A program made the position numbers and the translations under genes. Shown one piece after another: positions 1 to 9,204 of a stretch of DNA of 10,193 bases. Source of the stretch: Spirogloea muscicola (Eukaryota > Streptophyta > Zygnematophyceae > Spirogloeales > Spirogloeaceae); the NCBI GenBank assembly GCA_009602725.1, contig WELB01000127.1, positions 402,831 to 413,023 on the forward strand. Direction: 5' to 3'. Below the pieces are notes generated by a model, which saw nothing but the letters and a program-made list of their open reading frames with translations, was not told where the DNA came from and did no database searches. How positions within the stretch are numbered: the first letter of the stretch is position 1; every line of letters begins with the position of its first letter.

Positions 1-170
1 CCCTCCCTCCCTTCCCCCCACCTCTCTCTCTCATATCGCCTTATCACCATGATGCCATAGATCATAGCCTAGTTGATAGGTCGTCTCCTCCATCTTGTGT
101 CCTCCCCACTTCATCTACTACTGCTGGTAATGCCCTTCCTGCTACCTCTCAGCACAAGGTGCCTGTGCAG
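1..170 (+). other. 3' part of an intron with a C/T-rich tract
   Basis: No coding sequence is visible before the exon at 171. Positions 1-33 are an almost pure pyrimidine run. The stretch ends in GTGCAG, the acceptor that puts the next exon in the phase needed for the conserved LQN residues, where the Leu codon is split across the junction. A second possible acceptor five bases downstream (CAG ending at 175) would also keep frame. The upstream exon is outside the window. Confidence 0.6.
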
Positions 171-3100
171 TGCAGAATCTGGAAGATACGGGCAACCCAG
201 TGCTGGTGACGCTGAACCCCCCGTGCCCCCCGGCACGTGACAAGATAATCAGTCAATGGCGCGCGGAGCATCCGATCCCCAGCCCTGAGGCCGTCAGTGC
301 AGCGCACCGCATGCCAAGCATTCAGGGCCGGAATGCAATCTGGTTCTGCGGGGCTTACCAAGGTGCTCTGACTACAAGCACATCGCCTGCGCCCCCACCC
401 GAGAGAAGCAAATGTCTTCTGTCACTCTTCTTCTCTATGTGTCTCTCTTTATCTCAAGCTCTCTGTCTCCCCCCCCCTTCTCCTTTCAACCTCCTTCTCC
501 AACCCTGTGCGGTGGTTGTGCTACAGGATATGGCTTTCACGAGGACGGCTTCCGGGTGAGGCCCTGGCAGCACAGCCTGCCTTGTGTAGTCCCTCCTATT
601 GTCACCGCTGCCTGCCGAGCACGCTGGACGCAGCCCGCATTCGCCATTGGCGAGAGCATTCTTGAGAACCCAACGGCGGCAGCGGCGGCGGCGGTGTGCA
701 GGCGGGCCTGGAGGCGGCCAACGGCGTGCTGGGGCGCGCGGGGACGCCGCTTTCCGCGGCGCCGGTGCAGATGGCGGCTGTGGCCACGTGGTGGCAGTGG
801 CTGGCCCGCTTTGTCGTGCTCGCTTTCTGCCACGCGTTCGTGCGCGCCGGCGTGCTGCTCATTGGCGAAGCAGGCGGCGCCGAGCTTGCGTTCGGCCGCG
901 AGCAGCCCACAGCCTCCAGCACGGCAGCCGCACCACTGGCGGCTTCGCTGCGGATCAACCGGCCGGCCTTCTACTGGAAGGTGGCGACGCGTGCTGACCT
1001 GGGTCTGGCAGACGCATACATCGATGGCGACTTTGAGCCCGTGGGCCCTGCTGCCAGCGACCATGGCCTCCTCGCGTTCCTTCTGGTCAGCCTGTCTGCC
1101 ACCCGCAGCTCGCGCCAGGGGCCACTCTGCTGCGTCCTTCCACCGCCGCGATCCGCTGACACGTCTTGGCGCCTCCTGCTGCCGCTGCCACTCCTGCAGC
1201 TCCTGATTGCCAACCGGGACCTTGGCCGTGTGCCGGGTCGCCACAGCCGCCTCAATAGGTGCACCGAGAACCTCACATGAGGGAGCACACCCATTGCTTT
1301 AGATGCTTTAGATACTTCAGCTTGATGTCCTTTTGATGCTAATTCTTGCCTGCACCATATTGCCCTGACCGGGTGCTCATCGTGGGACTGGAGCGGAGCG
1401 GCGCCTGGCCAGGGGTTGGTGGAGCCCCACGTTCGTGACGGCCACGGCAGCATCCGCGCTCGGCTATGCACGCCACCTGCTGCGCGCCAACACGCTCACC
1501 AACGCGCGCCGTAACATCGCCCGCCACTACGACCTTGTACGGGCGCCGCCGCTCCATGGCCTGCGCATCGGTCGCTCGGCCCCTCAGTTGCAGCTGGGCC
1601 TTAGCTTTGCTTTGCAGAACTGCAAGCAGTGATCATTAGGGTGTTGATGCTGGCTCTTGGGGGCCAAGATAAGATCTCAAAGACAAAATCAAAGGCAGTT
1701 GTGATGCCGAAATCTGTCTCCTTGCGCTGTGCAAACGCGGCAGAGCAATGACCTATTCGCGCTGTTCTTGGACGAGACCATGACCTACTCCTGTGCAATA
1801 TTCCAGGTGCTCTGCTCTGCAGTCCCAATCTTGGTGTGCCTTCTCTGCCCTCCTGCTGCAATGCGGCACTAATACTTGCTCAACCTGTATTCAATATTGC
1901 TGCTCGAACCCGCCGCCACGGCGGTTGACAATCACAGGTACCAGGGGAGCCGCTCAAGGATGCGCAGCTGCGGAAGCTGCACCGCCTGATCGACAAGGCA
2001 AGGCGACCTCATTTGCACTCGCGCACCGGAGCCCTTCACAGATGGTGGTGCAGCCGCCGGATATACAAGGGTCTGGCTTGAGCATGTAGGTAGTAGGGTT
2101 TCACATCAGAGCTAGTAGTCGCGGTTCACGGCTTTGTACCACAGAGCCAAGGGCTATTATTGAGCATGATGCGGTGATGTGCTGCGGTGCATGCCACAGG
2201 CGAGGGTGGAAAAGCACCATCACGTGCTGGAGATTGGGTTTGGATGGGGCAGCATGGCAATTGAGCTCGTGCGCGCAACAGGCTGCCGGTACACGGGCAT
2301 CACGCTGTCGCACGAGCAGCTCAAGTTTGCCAAGCAGCGGGTGTCGGCCGCCGGCCTGAGCGACCACATCACGCTTCTGCTCTGTGACTACCGCTCCCTT
2401 CCCGGCCACGGCGGTTATGACCGCATCATCTCCTGGTACATTGCTGGCCTTCCACAGACCTTAAATTGCAACTCACGTGCAATTTCCAATCAAAGTTGCA
2501 AGGTTGCACGCCTGTGACGATGTTGGCAGTGCCGTCCTCCACGCCTGCAGTGAGATGCTGGAGGCGGTAGGGCACGAATACCTGGGGCAATTCTTTGGGC
2601 ATTGCGACAGGCTGCTGGCTATGCAAGGGCTGCTGGTCGTGCAGGTGATCACAACGCCGGAGGAGCGTTATGAGGAGTACCGCCGCTCCACCGACTTCAT
2701 CAAGCAGTACATCTTCCCCGGGTGCTGTGTGCCCTCGTTCGCTGCTCTCACTGCCGCCATGGCGTCCTCCTCCACCTTCAGGTGAGCCGCTAGCCTCTCA
2801 CATCATCCTCATGTGGCAGCATCACTGTATATGGAGATCATCACATGACTGTCCTCACTCTGTAGAGCAGATTGATTGAAGAGCTCGACTACACATACAT
2901 TCTGCCTTGACTTGTGTGTATTTGGGAAATGCGTGCCTCCTTGGCTACCCTAGACGAGGTCTGAGCAGACTGTGTCTTGGTCTCGGATCATGTGCACGTA
3001 ACTGTCCACCACAACCAGTGTGGAGGATGTGGAAAACATTGGGCCCCACTATGCCACCACACTTTTGAGGTGGCGGGACAACTTCCTGGCACACCGCAGG

Positions 3101-3912
3101 TCTCTCCTCATTGCTCAAAATCAGCACTTGTGTTGCGTGTGTTGATTTTGAATCGTGTGTTGGCATGGTTTGCTAGTGCTTGAAGTCCTCATAGATCTGG
3201 TGCAGCATATTGTCTGCAACCCATTCAGCTTGCACACTCTTGCAAGGGGCTGGGGTCCCTGTGTCAGAACAGCTGTCAGCTCCTTTGAGGCAGACCTCAT
3301 GAAGTTGCACCACAGCTATGGCCCTTGGAAAGCTGGACTGGCTGGCAATTGCAGCCGAAGCTGGTACTGGACTGGTGGACGATTTCACCTGACTGCAGCT
3401 TCAAAGTTGTTGCCCCAGGGACGTTGTGAAGATGGGCTTCAACGACAAGTTTGTTCGCATGTGGGACTATTACTTTGTCTACTGCGCTGCTGGGTTTATG
3501 ACCTGCACATTAGGAGACCTTCAGGTACACCGTGTACTTCAGCTGAGCCTTAGTAGGGGTTGGCTAACAGACTGCTGCACCACGCTCAGCATTCCAGCCG
3601 CATTGTTCTGTCAGACACAACTGTATTGTTGTGCAGTATGGGGCCAGAAATAGTTGCCAGTATTGTTGTCGTGCATTGAGCACAGCAGACAAAGTACAAC
3701 TTCCAGCAGGCTGCCAGAGCCAGTTGACCACTGCCGATGACAAATGGCATCCTCGCAAGGTAGCCAGTTGCTAAGTAGTAGGCTCGATAACGTTGCGGAT
3801 TCTGTGTGCGCAGGTCGTCTTTGCACGTTCCGGCACGGCGAACGTCCTGGGCAAAGCATACACTCCCCGCAAGTGCTGGTCAAAAGGTACCTACAGGGGG
3901 ATTCCTAGCTAG
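171..3912 (+). CDS. CFA: Cyclopropane-fatty-acid synthase fused to an FAD oxidoreductase domain (5' partial, 12 exons)
   Basis: Predicted to transfer a methylene from S-adenosylmethionine to the cis double bond of a phospholipid acyl chain (EC 2.1.1.79 type). Exons: 171-362, 527-555, 702-1085, 1200-1258, 1413-1536, 1744-1806, 1938-1997, 2200-2435, 2551-2781, 3019-3099, 3419-3524, 3814-3912. Joined, they give 553 residues and a TAG stop with no frame break. Residues 1-73 are the end of an amine-oxidase-like FAD domain (IWFCGAYQGYGFHEDG). Residues of about 95-125 are hydrophobic. Then come the plant-type block FYWKVATRADLGLADAYIDG, RRNIARHYDL, TYSCAIF (Cys279), SAM motif I VLEIGFGWGS (312-321), EMLEAVGHEY (Glu386), YRRSTDFIKQYIFPG, and VENIGPHY (Tyr470). 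From memory of E. coli Cfa, Cys279, Glu386, Ile415 and Tyr470 match bicarbonate-site residues, while Gln413 sits where E. coli has His; plant enzymes also have Gln. The start lies outside the window. The last exon's end is the least certain part. Confidence 0.93.
527..555 (+). other. 29-nt micro-exon of the CFA gene
   Basis: This exon supplies only GYGFHEDGFR, the first Gly codon being split with the exon ending at 362. It is flanked by a CTACAG acceptor and a GTGAGG donor. The peptide is the conserved junction motif of the FAD domain in plant cyclopropane synthases, so both splice sites are fixed by homology. The preceding intron (363-526) is rich in C and T. Confidence 0.88.
1086..1199 (+). 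other. Stop-free intron of the CFA gene, length a multiple of three
   Basis: The intron begins GTCAGC and ends CTGCAG. It is 114 bp and contains no in-frame stop, so an unspliced transcript would still be translated with 38 extra residues. Removing it joins GLLAFLL to LLIANRDLG, which matches the gap-free spacing of plant homologues, so splicing is the better reading. Confidence 0.75.
1998..2199 (+). other. GC-AG intron of the CFA gene
   Basis: The exon ends ...GACAAG and the intron starts GCAAGG. It ends GCCACAG before GCGAGG. No GT lies at a position that keeps both the frame and the conserved run LIDK-ARVEKHHHVLEIG. AAG/GCAAG is the usual form of the minor GC-AG donor class. The intron is 202 bp. 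Confidence 0.8.
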
Positions 3913-3940
3913 GCATTCTCTTATACTTAGTTGCTGCTTT

Positions 3941-3991
3941 ACTTTCTTGTCTACCATTGCTAAAATCAACTTTCTTGTCTACCATTGCTAA
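3941..3991 (+). repeat. Two-copy 23-bp direct repeat
   Basis: Positions 3941-3963 and 3969-3991 are identical (they begin ACTTTCTTGTC and end CATTGCTAA) and are separated by 5 bp. They lie just past the proposed CFA stop codon, so probably in its 3' untranslated region. This looks like a local duplication; no function is evident. Confidence 0.9.
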
Positions 3992-4488
3992 CTTTTATGC
4001 CTGGCATTATGCCACCTTGACATGTGCAGCTTTAGCAATTTGACTGAAGGTTGCTTTGTATTTTTCGTTGCTTAATTCGAGCTTGGACTTAACACATTTC
4101 TCCCAGACAATGCATCAGCCAGAATGAAGCCATGTGTCTTAGTGCCGACAGTGCTCCAAGGAGACTCCTGCCAACATCAATGTCAATACAGTTTCGTGCT
4201 AGTTCAGGCACATGGTGTTGTAGCGGCACAATCAGAAGCTAACAAGTACAATATAAGCTTGCAGCAGAGCCTGTCACATTGCCAATTTGACATTGGTGGT
4301 TCTCCTGTGATCCTTCATGCAAGAAGGTTCTCTTCGTTGGCCAGGCCATGGTCTAGGACTGATATGTCACCCATCTGGTCAGCTAAGCTCAACCTGAAAT
4401 ACGAAGGGGGAAACTTACAATGAGACTGATCGTTGAGACTTCAGCATTTCAAGCACCTCATGCAAGCAGCCACTGCAAGCCAAAAGAT

Positions 4489-4493
4489 TGTAA
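4489..4493 (+). promoter_or_regulatory. Possible poly(A) signal TGTAA of the CFA gene
   Basis: TGTAA is the usual polyadenylation signal of chlorophycean algae. This is the first one on the + strand after the stop codon at 3912 and would give a 3' untranslated region near 0.6 kb. A five-base match is weak on its own. Confidence 0.25.
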
Positions 4494-6299
4494 TATTGCA
4501 TGCTCAGCACAATTGCCCCAAGCCTTGTGTCTGGGACTACCTGCGGCGATGCCTGTACAAGTCATTAGAGTTGTCCATGGTACCTCCTGAAAAGAAAGAA
4601 GAGAGTGATGATGGTCCAGCTCGCATCATCGTATATTGCTCATCTGACGAGCTGTTTTCTTTCATAGCCTGCTTCACCAGCATTGCTCTGGAGCAGCACC
4701 ACTGGTGCCTGCACTTGCAAAGGTGTCCACTCTGGATTGCTGTAGGGTCTTACATTGGCCACTAGATGCATCCTCGTCAGCCCTGCAACACCTTGTACAC
4801 CTTGTACATTGTGGACGTGATACATGGATGTTGTGTATATCGACTGATGAGCGACTTTCATATGGTGTGCCCTTCGACTATCTCAGAAGCAATGCATCCT
4901 AGATAGATAAGCAGCTGCACTGAGTGCGGTGAGGATGAACCAGTACCTAGCAGCACTGTGATAAAAAGGACATCTCTCCTGAAGAGCACACCCTGATTCT
5001 GTGCAGAAGTCTGGACAGTCTATAGCCATTGTAGACGGTGTTGCCGCTGCTCTTGAAAATGCATCTTCCCAATCTGCTATTGCAGCCATACTGCACACAT
5101 CCAACTGATGATCGGAACTGCTTGAGCTTAGCTGTAGCCCAGGTTATAGAAATTAGTGTATATAATCAACCACCAGCGATGCATGTGGATCCCAGGTTAA
5201 TATTGTGTGGTGTCAAGATGCTCCTAATGAAGAGTAGTGTCATACTGCTTGTAAGAGAGGTTGATATCAGTGACTATTATGGCTGGACATGAGGACTGAA
5301 GCTACACAGAATGAGGTGAATCGGAAAGGCAACGCTGTTAGATATTCAGGTGACAAGAGAGACCTCTCTAGGACTGCAGCCAGAAGTCCTGCGGAGCTGC
5401 CAACTTATTATTAACGACCAGAAGAGCGCTGGTGATGAACCGATCAAATACAATGGTCCTCCCTCGTTGCAGCTATTGTGGTCTTGTATGCCTTCTTTCA
5501 GGCCACTAGCCTCCAGTCCCGCTTCTTCTAAGCTTTTCAAAACAAAGTCAACCTGCGGTTGATGTGTACGGATAGGCAGGACGAGAGGCCAGATGAGTGC
5601 TTGCTACAGTAGAAGCGGAGATCCCTTGCACCGGTACATACTGTTGGGTGCTGGCGACCAATATGTAGCTGAGCTATATAATCCAGAAGCAGCAAGAGCA
5701 CTCAAACTTAAGCTTAACTTTCAACAAAGATCTAATTGCTGTTCTTGCAGGACCAGATCTTTGAGCGCAGCAGCTACAGCAGTATGATGAAATACTGTTG
5801 GTCAGATACGAGAATCGTGTAAACCATCAATATTTCAACAATCAGTTAATAAGAGCATTTGTACCTGACCCCAACTTTGGTCCAAAGTATGCCACCATGT
5901 GATGACAAGCAAGTCTCCTGGATTTGCTTCCTCCAAAGGAGGCCTATTGTCAATAACATATTCTTAGTCAAAAGCTGTACTGTAGCAGTTGCTATAGCGG
6001 ATATGGGGTATATGCATACAAGTACTGTTATAATAGCATGGCGACGTGGCAAACTGGCATGTTGACTGTTGAACCGCACGATCAGGAGATATTGACCGTT
6101 CGTTCACATAGCCGCCTCCTTACAGAAGTACGAGATCGTGCATTGATCGTTCGTTGCGGGCCTGCTCGGAATGTGGTGACACATATGTGTGGTTTAGTCC
6201 AGAATAACCTGCAGTTGTACGATCCAGTGACAGCCGCTAGGTAGCATGCCGAGTAGCAGTGCGCTGTTGATGTCATGTCCACCTGCATCTTGGACGCCA

Positions 6300-6720
6300 C
6301 AGCACGTTGTCCGCTGTCTGCTTTTGTGGCGCCACGGCCTGCAGCTTTGGCCTGCAAGGTCTGCCGCGGGCGATCGTGAGCGTAGTCGCTGACGGTGCCA
6401 GAGGAAGTGATTCTGGCGTTGGCCCTGCTGGCGTTGGTGCCCAAGCCGAAAGCCGCGGGCTGCGGGGAGATGCCGGCTGCGGCAGTGGCGGCAGCGGCGG
6501 CGGGCAAGCGCCCGCCTCGGCGCGGCGGCACCAGCGGCGCGGCCATGCGCGCGGCACTGCCTAGGTGGCACTCGTCGGGCGCGATCGCCGGCCAAGCGGG
6601 CAAGGGGCGTCGCCGGGGGGAAGGCCCTGCAGGATCCACGAATGTGCGGATCGAGGCGGGGGCGTGCGGTGAAAATGGCGCCGGGGCGCGGGGGAATGAT
6701 TCAAACCAAGCGCGACGTGC
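6300..6720. other. GC-rich island with overlapping low-complexity ORFs
   Basis: This block is sharply richer in G and C than its flanks. It is open in several frames at once: + strand 6395-6742, with KPKAAGCGEMPAAAVAAAAA near its start, and - strand 6082-6639, with RRGGRLPAAAAATAAAG. The peptides are Ala-, Gly-, Pro- and Arg-rich and no domain is visible. It could be a first exon with a targeting peptide on either strand, or a promoter-type GC island. The sequence does not decide between these. Confidence 0.35.
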
Positions 6721-6906
6721 TTTGGCTGCAGCCTTTGACTAAAGACAGGACAGGGGGACCCGCTACTCGGAGACCAGCTTCTCTAACTGCGGCTGCTCAA
6801 CAGGACATCCAGTGGCCACTTTGGTCGCTGTGCGCTGCTCTCGCTGCGGCCTCCGACTTTCGTCCGAGGAATGCTGGCCTGCAGACGCGCGCTCATTCTT
6901 TTGCCT

Positions 6907-7540
6907 GGGCTGGCCAACCACAACCATCGCCCTCGACTGGAAGAGTCTTTCTCTCGACAAAAGCCCTTCGGCACCGTTTTGTGGCTTTTGTGGCCTTTTT
7001 GGGCTGGCTTTGCCAGTCTCTCTTCTCTATGGGCGAGCACTTCTACTTTGTGGCCTTGCGGACATTGTCCATTCTTTTCTGGGCTGGCTTTGCTAGCCCC
7101 TCTCTTTCTCTATGGGCGAGCCATTTCTGCGACAGAAAGATCAGCACTCTCAATGCAAGGCAAGTGGCAAGCACTTGCCGACATTAGACGAGGATGACAC
7201 TGCCTCGGATACTTTCTCGCCCCCCTAGCTTACAAGTCGGTGGCATTCGCCTCTTGGTTTTAGCCTTTGGGCCCTCTACTAGAAGAGTCTTCCTCTCTCT
7301 GGGCTGGCCAATCACAGCCATCGCCCACTACTGCAAGAGTCTCTCTTCTCACAGCCATTGCCTCACATGAACGAGCTGTTTCGTGTAGGGCCTTTCAGCA
7401 CCGCCCTCTACTGCGAAGAGTCTTTCCTTCTACAGCCATTGCCTCACATTACAAGGGCTATTTCTTGTAGCACCTTTCGGATTGTGTTGGACCTTGTCCA
7501 TTCTCTCTTCTTCTTATTCTTTTCTTCTGGGATGGCTTTC
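6907..7540 (+). repeat. Cluster of degenerate direct repeats
   Basis: Several related units recur. One begins GGGCTGGCCAA/T and runs into CCATCGCCC at 6907 and 7301. One runs from GGGCTGGCTTTGC to TATGGGCGAGC at 7001-7039 and again 80 bp on at 7081-7121. One, CCCTCTACT..GAAGAGTCTT, recurs near 6931, 7272, 7325 and 7404. One exact 18-mer, ACAGCCATTGCCTCACAT, occurs at 7351-7368 and 7432-7449, 81 bp apart. A TTGTCCATTC...CTGGG motif occurs at 7061-7085 and 7489-7535. Frames through the cluster are short, so it is probably non-coding. Confidence 0.75.
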
Positions 7541-7829
7541 GCAGCCCTCGCCCCCTTTTGTTGTCGCAGGCTCATGAAGCGAACTTGTGCGTAGGCCGCG
7601 CTTTGGCTGCTACTTCTGGTTCTCGTCCAGAGGCGCGCTGCTAGTGAGGCGCGCAGTGCAGATGAACTGAAAAGGAAGGCCAGATCAAGCCACTAGACTG
7701 TTTAGACAATACTCAGTGCGAAGATTGCGAGTATGGGGCTCCATAAAGCAACACTGAATAGGGGGACTGAAGCAGCAACGTCATTTGCAAAACAGCTCTT
7801 CCAAAAGGGGCAGGGGGGGAACTGTGAAT

Positions 7830-7858
7830 GGCCAGCCCAGAAAGAATGAATAAGGTCC
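7830..7858 (-). repeat. Inverted copy of the TTGTCCATTC/GGGCTGG repeat
   Basis: Read on the - strand this gives GGACCTTATTCATTC followed by TTTCTGGGCTGGCC. That matches the direct-orientation units at 7061-7090 and 7961-7985 with few changes, so the family occurs in both orientations within 1 kb. Confidence 0.7.
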
Positions 7859-7960
7859 AAAGGGCCTAAAGGCGCTCAGACTCGCATCTCCTGACTAGAG
7901 GTTACTGAGCGTCCCCTGGATGATGTCTTCGTCCTAGTCCTTCGCACTCCGGCTCCTTCA

Positions 7961-7985
7961 GACCTTGTCCATTCCTCTGGGCTGG
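7961..7985 (+). repeat. Further direct copy of the TTGTCCATTC/GGGCTGG repeat
   Basis: GACCTTGTCCATTC is followed after a few bases by CTGGGCTGG. The flanking sequence is not shared with the other copies, so only a short core is conserved. Confidence 0.6.
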
Positions 7986-8674
7986 ACTCTCCCGGCCACC
8001 AGTCAATCTGGCCGCGCTTTCACTCTGAAGGCGCCAAAATCACACATCTACTTTCCAGCAGAGGGCGATGGACCAAAGATAGGGTATCACTGACGAGGCA
8101 GACATCTGGCCGACTTAACGCCTCGAGCCGCTCCTCTGTTGGCAGCTGTGCAGATTCTTAGCGCTATCGGGCCTGTCACGCGCGAGGGCGTCGGTGCGAG
8201 ATGGCGTCGATAGGTCTAGAAGAAGAGAAATGCCGACTTGCTAGTTTGGTGTACACACAAGCCAAACGAGAATATTGGCTACTTTGACCAGACTGTCATG
8301 AAAATCCATCTGCTAAGGAACCATGCCAGACATCACAGCACCATGGACAAGTCAAGAACAGTCGAATTTTAATCTGTAGTTCCCCCCCCCATTGTATGAT
8401 CGCTGAACTGGGTCTAGACTCTTGTGACATAGCCCCCAGTAACATCAAGATTAAGACTGCTACTGGTGGTACAGATGCTATCTTAGGACTGACCAGAAAG
8501 CCAGTTCAAATTACTCTGTATGCCAATGTCCCTAGCAGACGGACTACTTTGTCAGTGATCTGCATGATCACTAAAGCTAGAAGTTATGACATTCTGCTAG
8601 GAACTCAATTTCTGGTGCCCATAGGTTTCGGTATGGATTTTTACAGTGAAGCAGCTTGGTATAGACCTGATTGG

Positions 8675-9204
8675 CTACATGCTGGTACTGACATTGTCCC
8701 ATTACCGTTGATGAAATCGTGTACCAATGCAGACATTGAGGCCAATGCAGGGGTGCCAACTACAGACGATGTTGTGGACAGTGAGGAGCTAATGAAGCAA
8801 TTGGAGAATGGACTGGAGGGAACAGAGGAGCCAACTGAAGAGCAGTTGGCCAGTCTGAGAGATGAGCTGAGGGAGATGGAGGATGTGACTCCCCCAGCCA
8901 ATTCGCCACCGACCGATGCACCAGCTATTGCTCCATTAGTCAATGTTCCATCAGCTGCTACTGCTATCACTGCTGCTGCTGCAAATGCCGCTGCTGCTAT
9001 CACTACTGCTATCGCTACTGCTGCTGCGACTGCCGCTGCTGCGACTGCTGCTGTTGCTACCACTACTGCTATCGCTACTGCTGCGGCGACTGCCGCTGCT
9101 GCTGTTACTACTGCTACTTCTGCCACTGCTGCTGCTGCTACTACTGCTGCTGCTGCTGCACCACCAACGGCACCAGCACCACCAGCGCAGAATTCACCAG
9201 GTGG
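8675..9204 (+). repeat. Left arm of a 530-bp head-to-head inverted repeat
   Basis: Aligned by eye with the reverse complement of 9664-10193 it shows 8 mismatches and no gaps (98.5% identity), even through a triplet-repeat tract prone to slippage. The identity ends abruptly after CACCAGGTGG at 9204. The left limit is set only by the window edge cutting the other arm, so the real arm may be longer and include the protease region. Confidence 0.95.
8953..9160 (+). repeat. GCT/ACT triplet-rich tract coding Ala/Thr
   Basis: About 70 codons are made almost only of GCN and ACN with scattered Ile and Val. The tract acts as a low-complexity linker between the protease and methyltransferase segments of the parent polyprotein. 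Imperfect higher-order units are visible (ATAAATAAAATAAV-like blocks), pointing to growth by local duplication. Confidence 0.9.

Larger units (their letters stand above)
3913..6299. other. Stretch without a recognisable gene
   Basis: Base composition is visibly more balanced than in the CFA exons. Open frames are short (under about 110 codons) and on both strands. The longest on the + strand are 4124-4423, 4433-4765, 4705-4902, 5038-5292 and 5350-5562; none carries a domain I can name. Two short peptides, ARIIVYCSSDELFSFIA (near 4620-4670) and WMLCISTDERLSYGVPFD (near 4826-4880), faintly recall motifs IV and V of RecQ-like helicases and lie in different frames about 60 codons apart. This could be a decayed coding region, but the evidence is too thin for a gene call. 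The first part is probably 3' untranslated sequence of the CFA gene. Confidence 0.5.
7595..8356. other. Stretch without a recognisable gene
   Basis: No open frame of useful length runs on either strand. Apart from the two repeat copies at 7830-7858 and 7961-7985 I see nothing identifiable. No gag-like sequence precedes the protease fragment that starts near 8357, so the retroelement copy is broken on this side. Confidence 0.55.

Noticed and set aside
412-1206. Long + strand open frame of 264 codons
   Set aside because: It overlaps the CFA exons in the wrong frame, is Arg/Ala/Cys-rich low complexity, and is explained by high GC content opposite the real frame.
537-1244. - strand open frame of 235 codons
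   Set aside because: It is antisense to CFA exons 2-4, with no domain visible; a shadow of the GC-rich coding strand.
1944-1947. Acceptor CCAG ending at 1944 for the exon coding EPLKDAQLRK
   Set aside because: It would break the reading frame; the acceptor ending at 1937 keeps phase with the exon ending at 1806.
3611-3883. - strand open frame of 90 codons next to the last CFA exon
   Set aside because: It spans an intron and exon of the CFA gene in antisense, with Cys/Leu-rich sequence and no recognisable motif.
3887-3896. GT donor within the last CFA exon followed closely by CTACAG
   Set aside because: The implied intron would be about 10 bp, too short to splice; the frame reaches a stop at 3910-3912 without it.
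6082-6639. - strand open frame of 185 codons
   Set aside because: No domain is seen, its N-terminal half is Ala/Pro/Arg low complexity from a GC-rich island, and other frames are equally open; not called as a gene.
8953-9160. CRISPR-like or satellite array
   Set aside because: The periodicity is three bases and codes for Ala/Thr; there are no spaced unique units.
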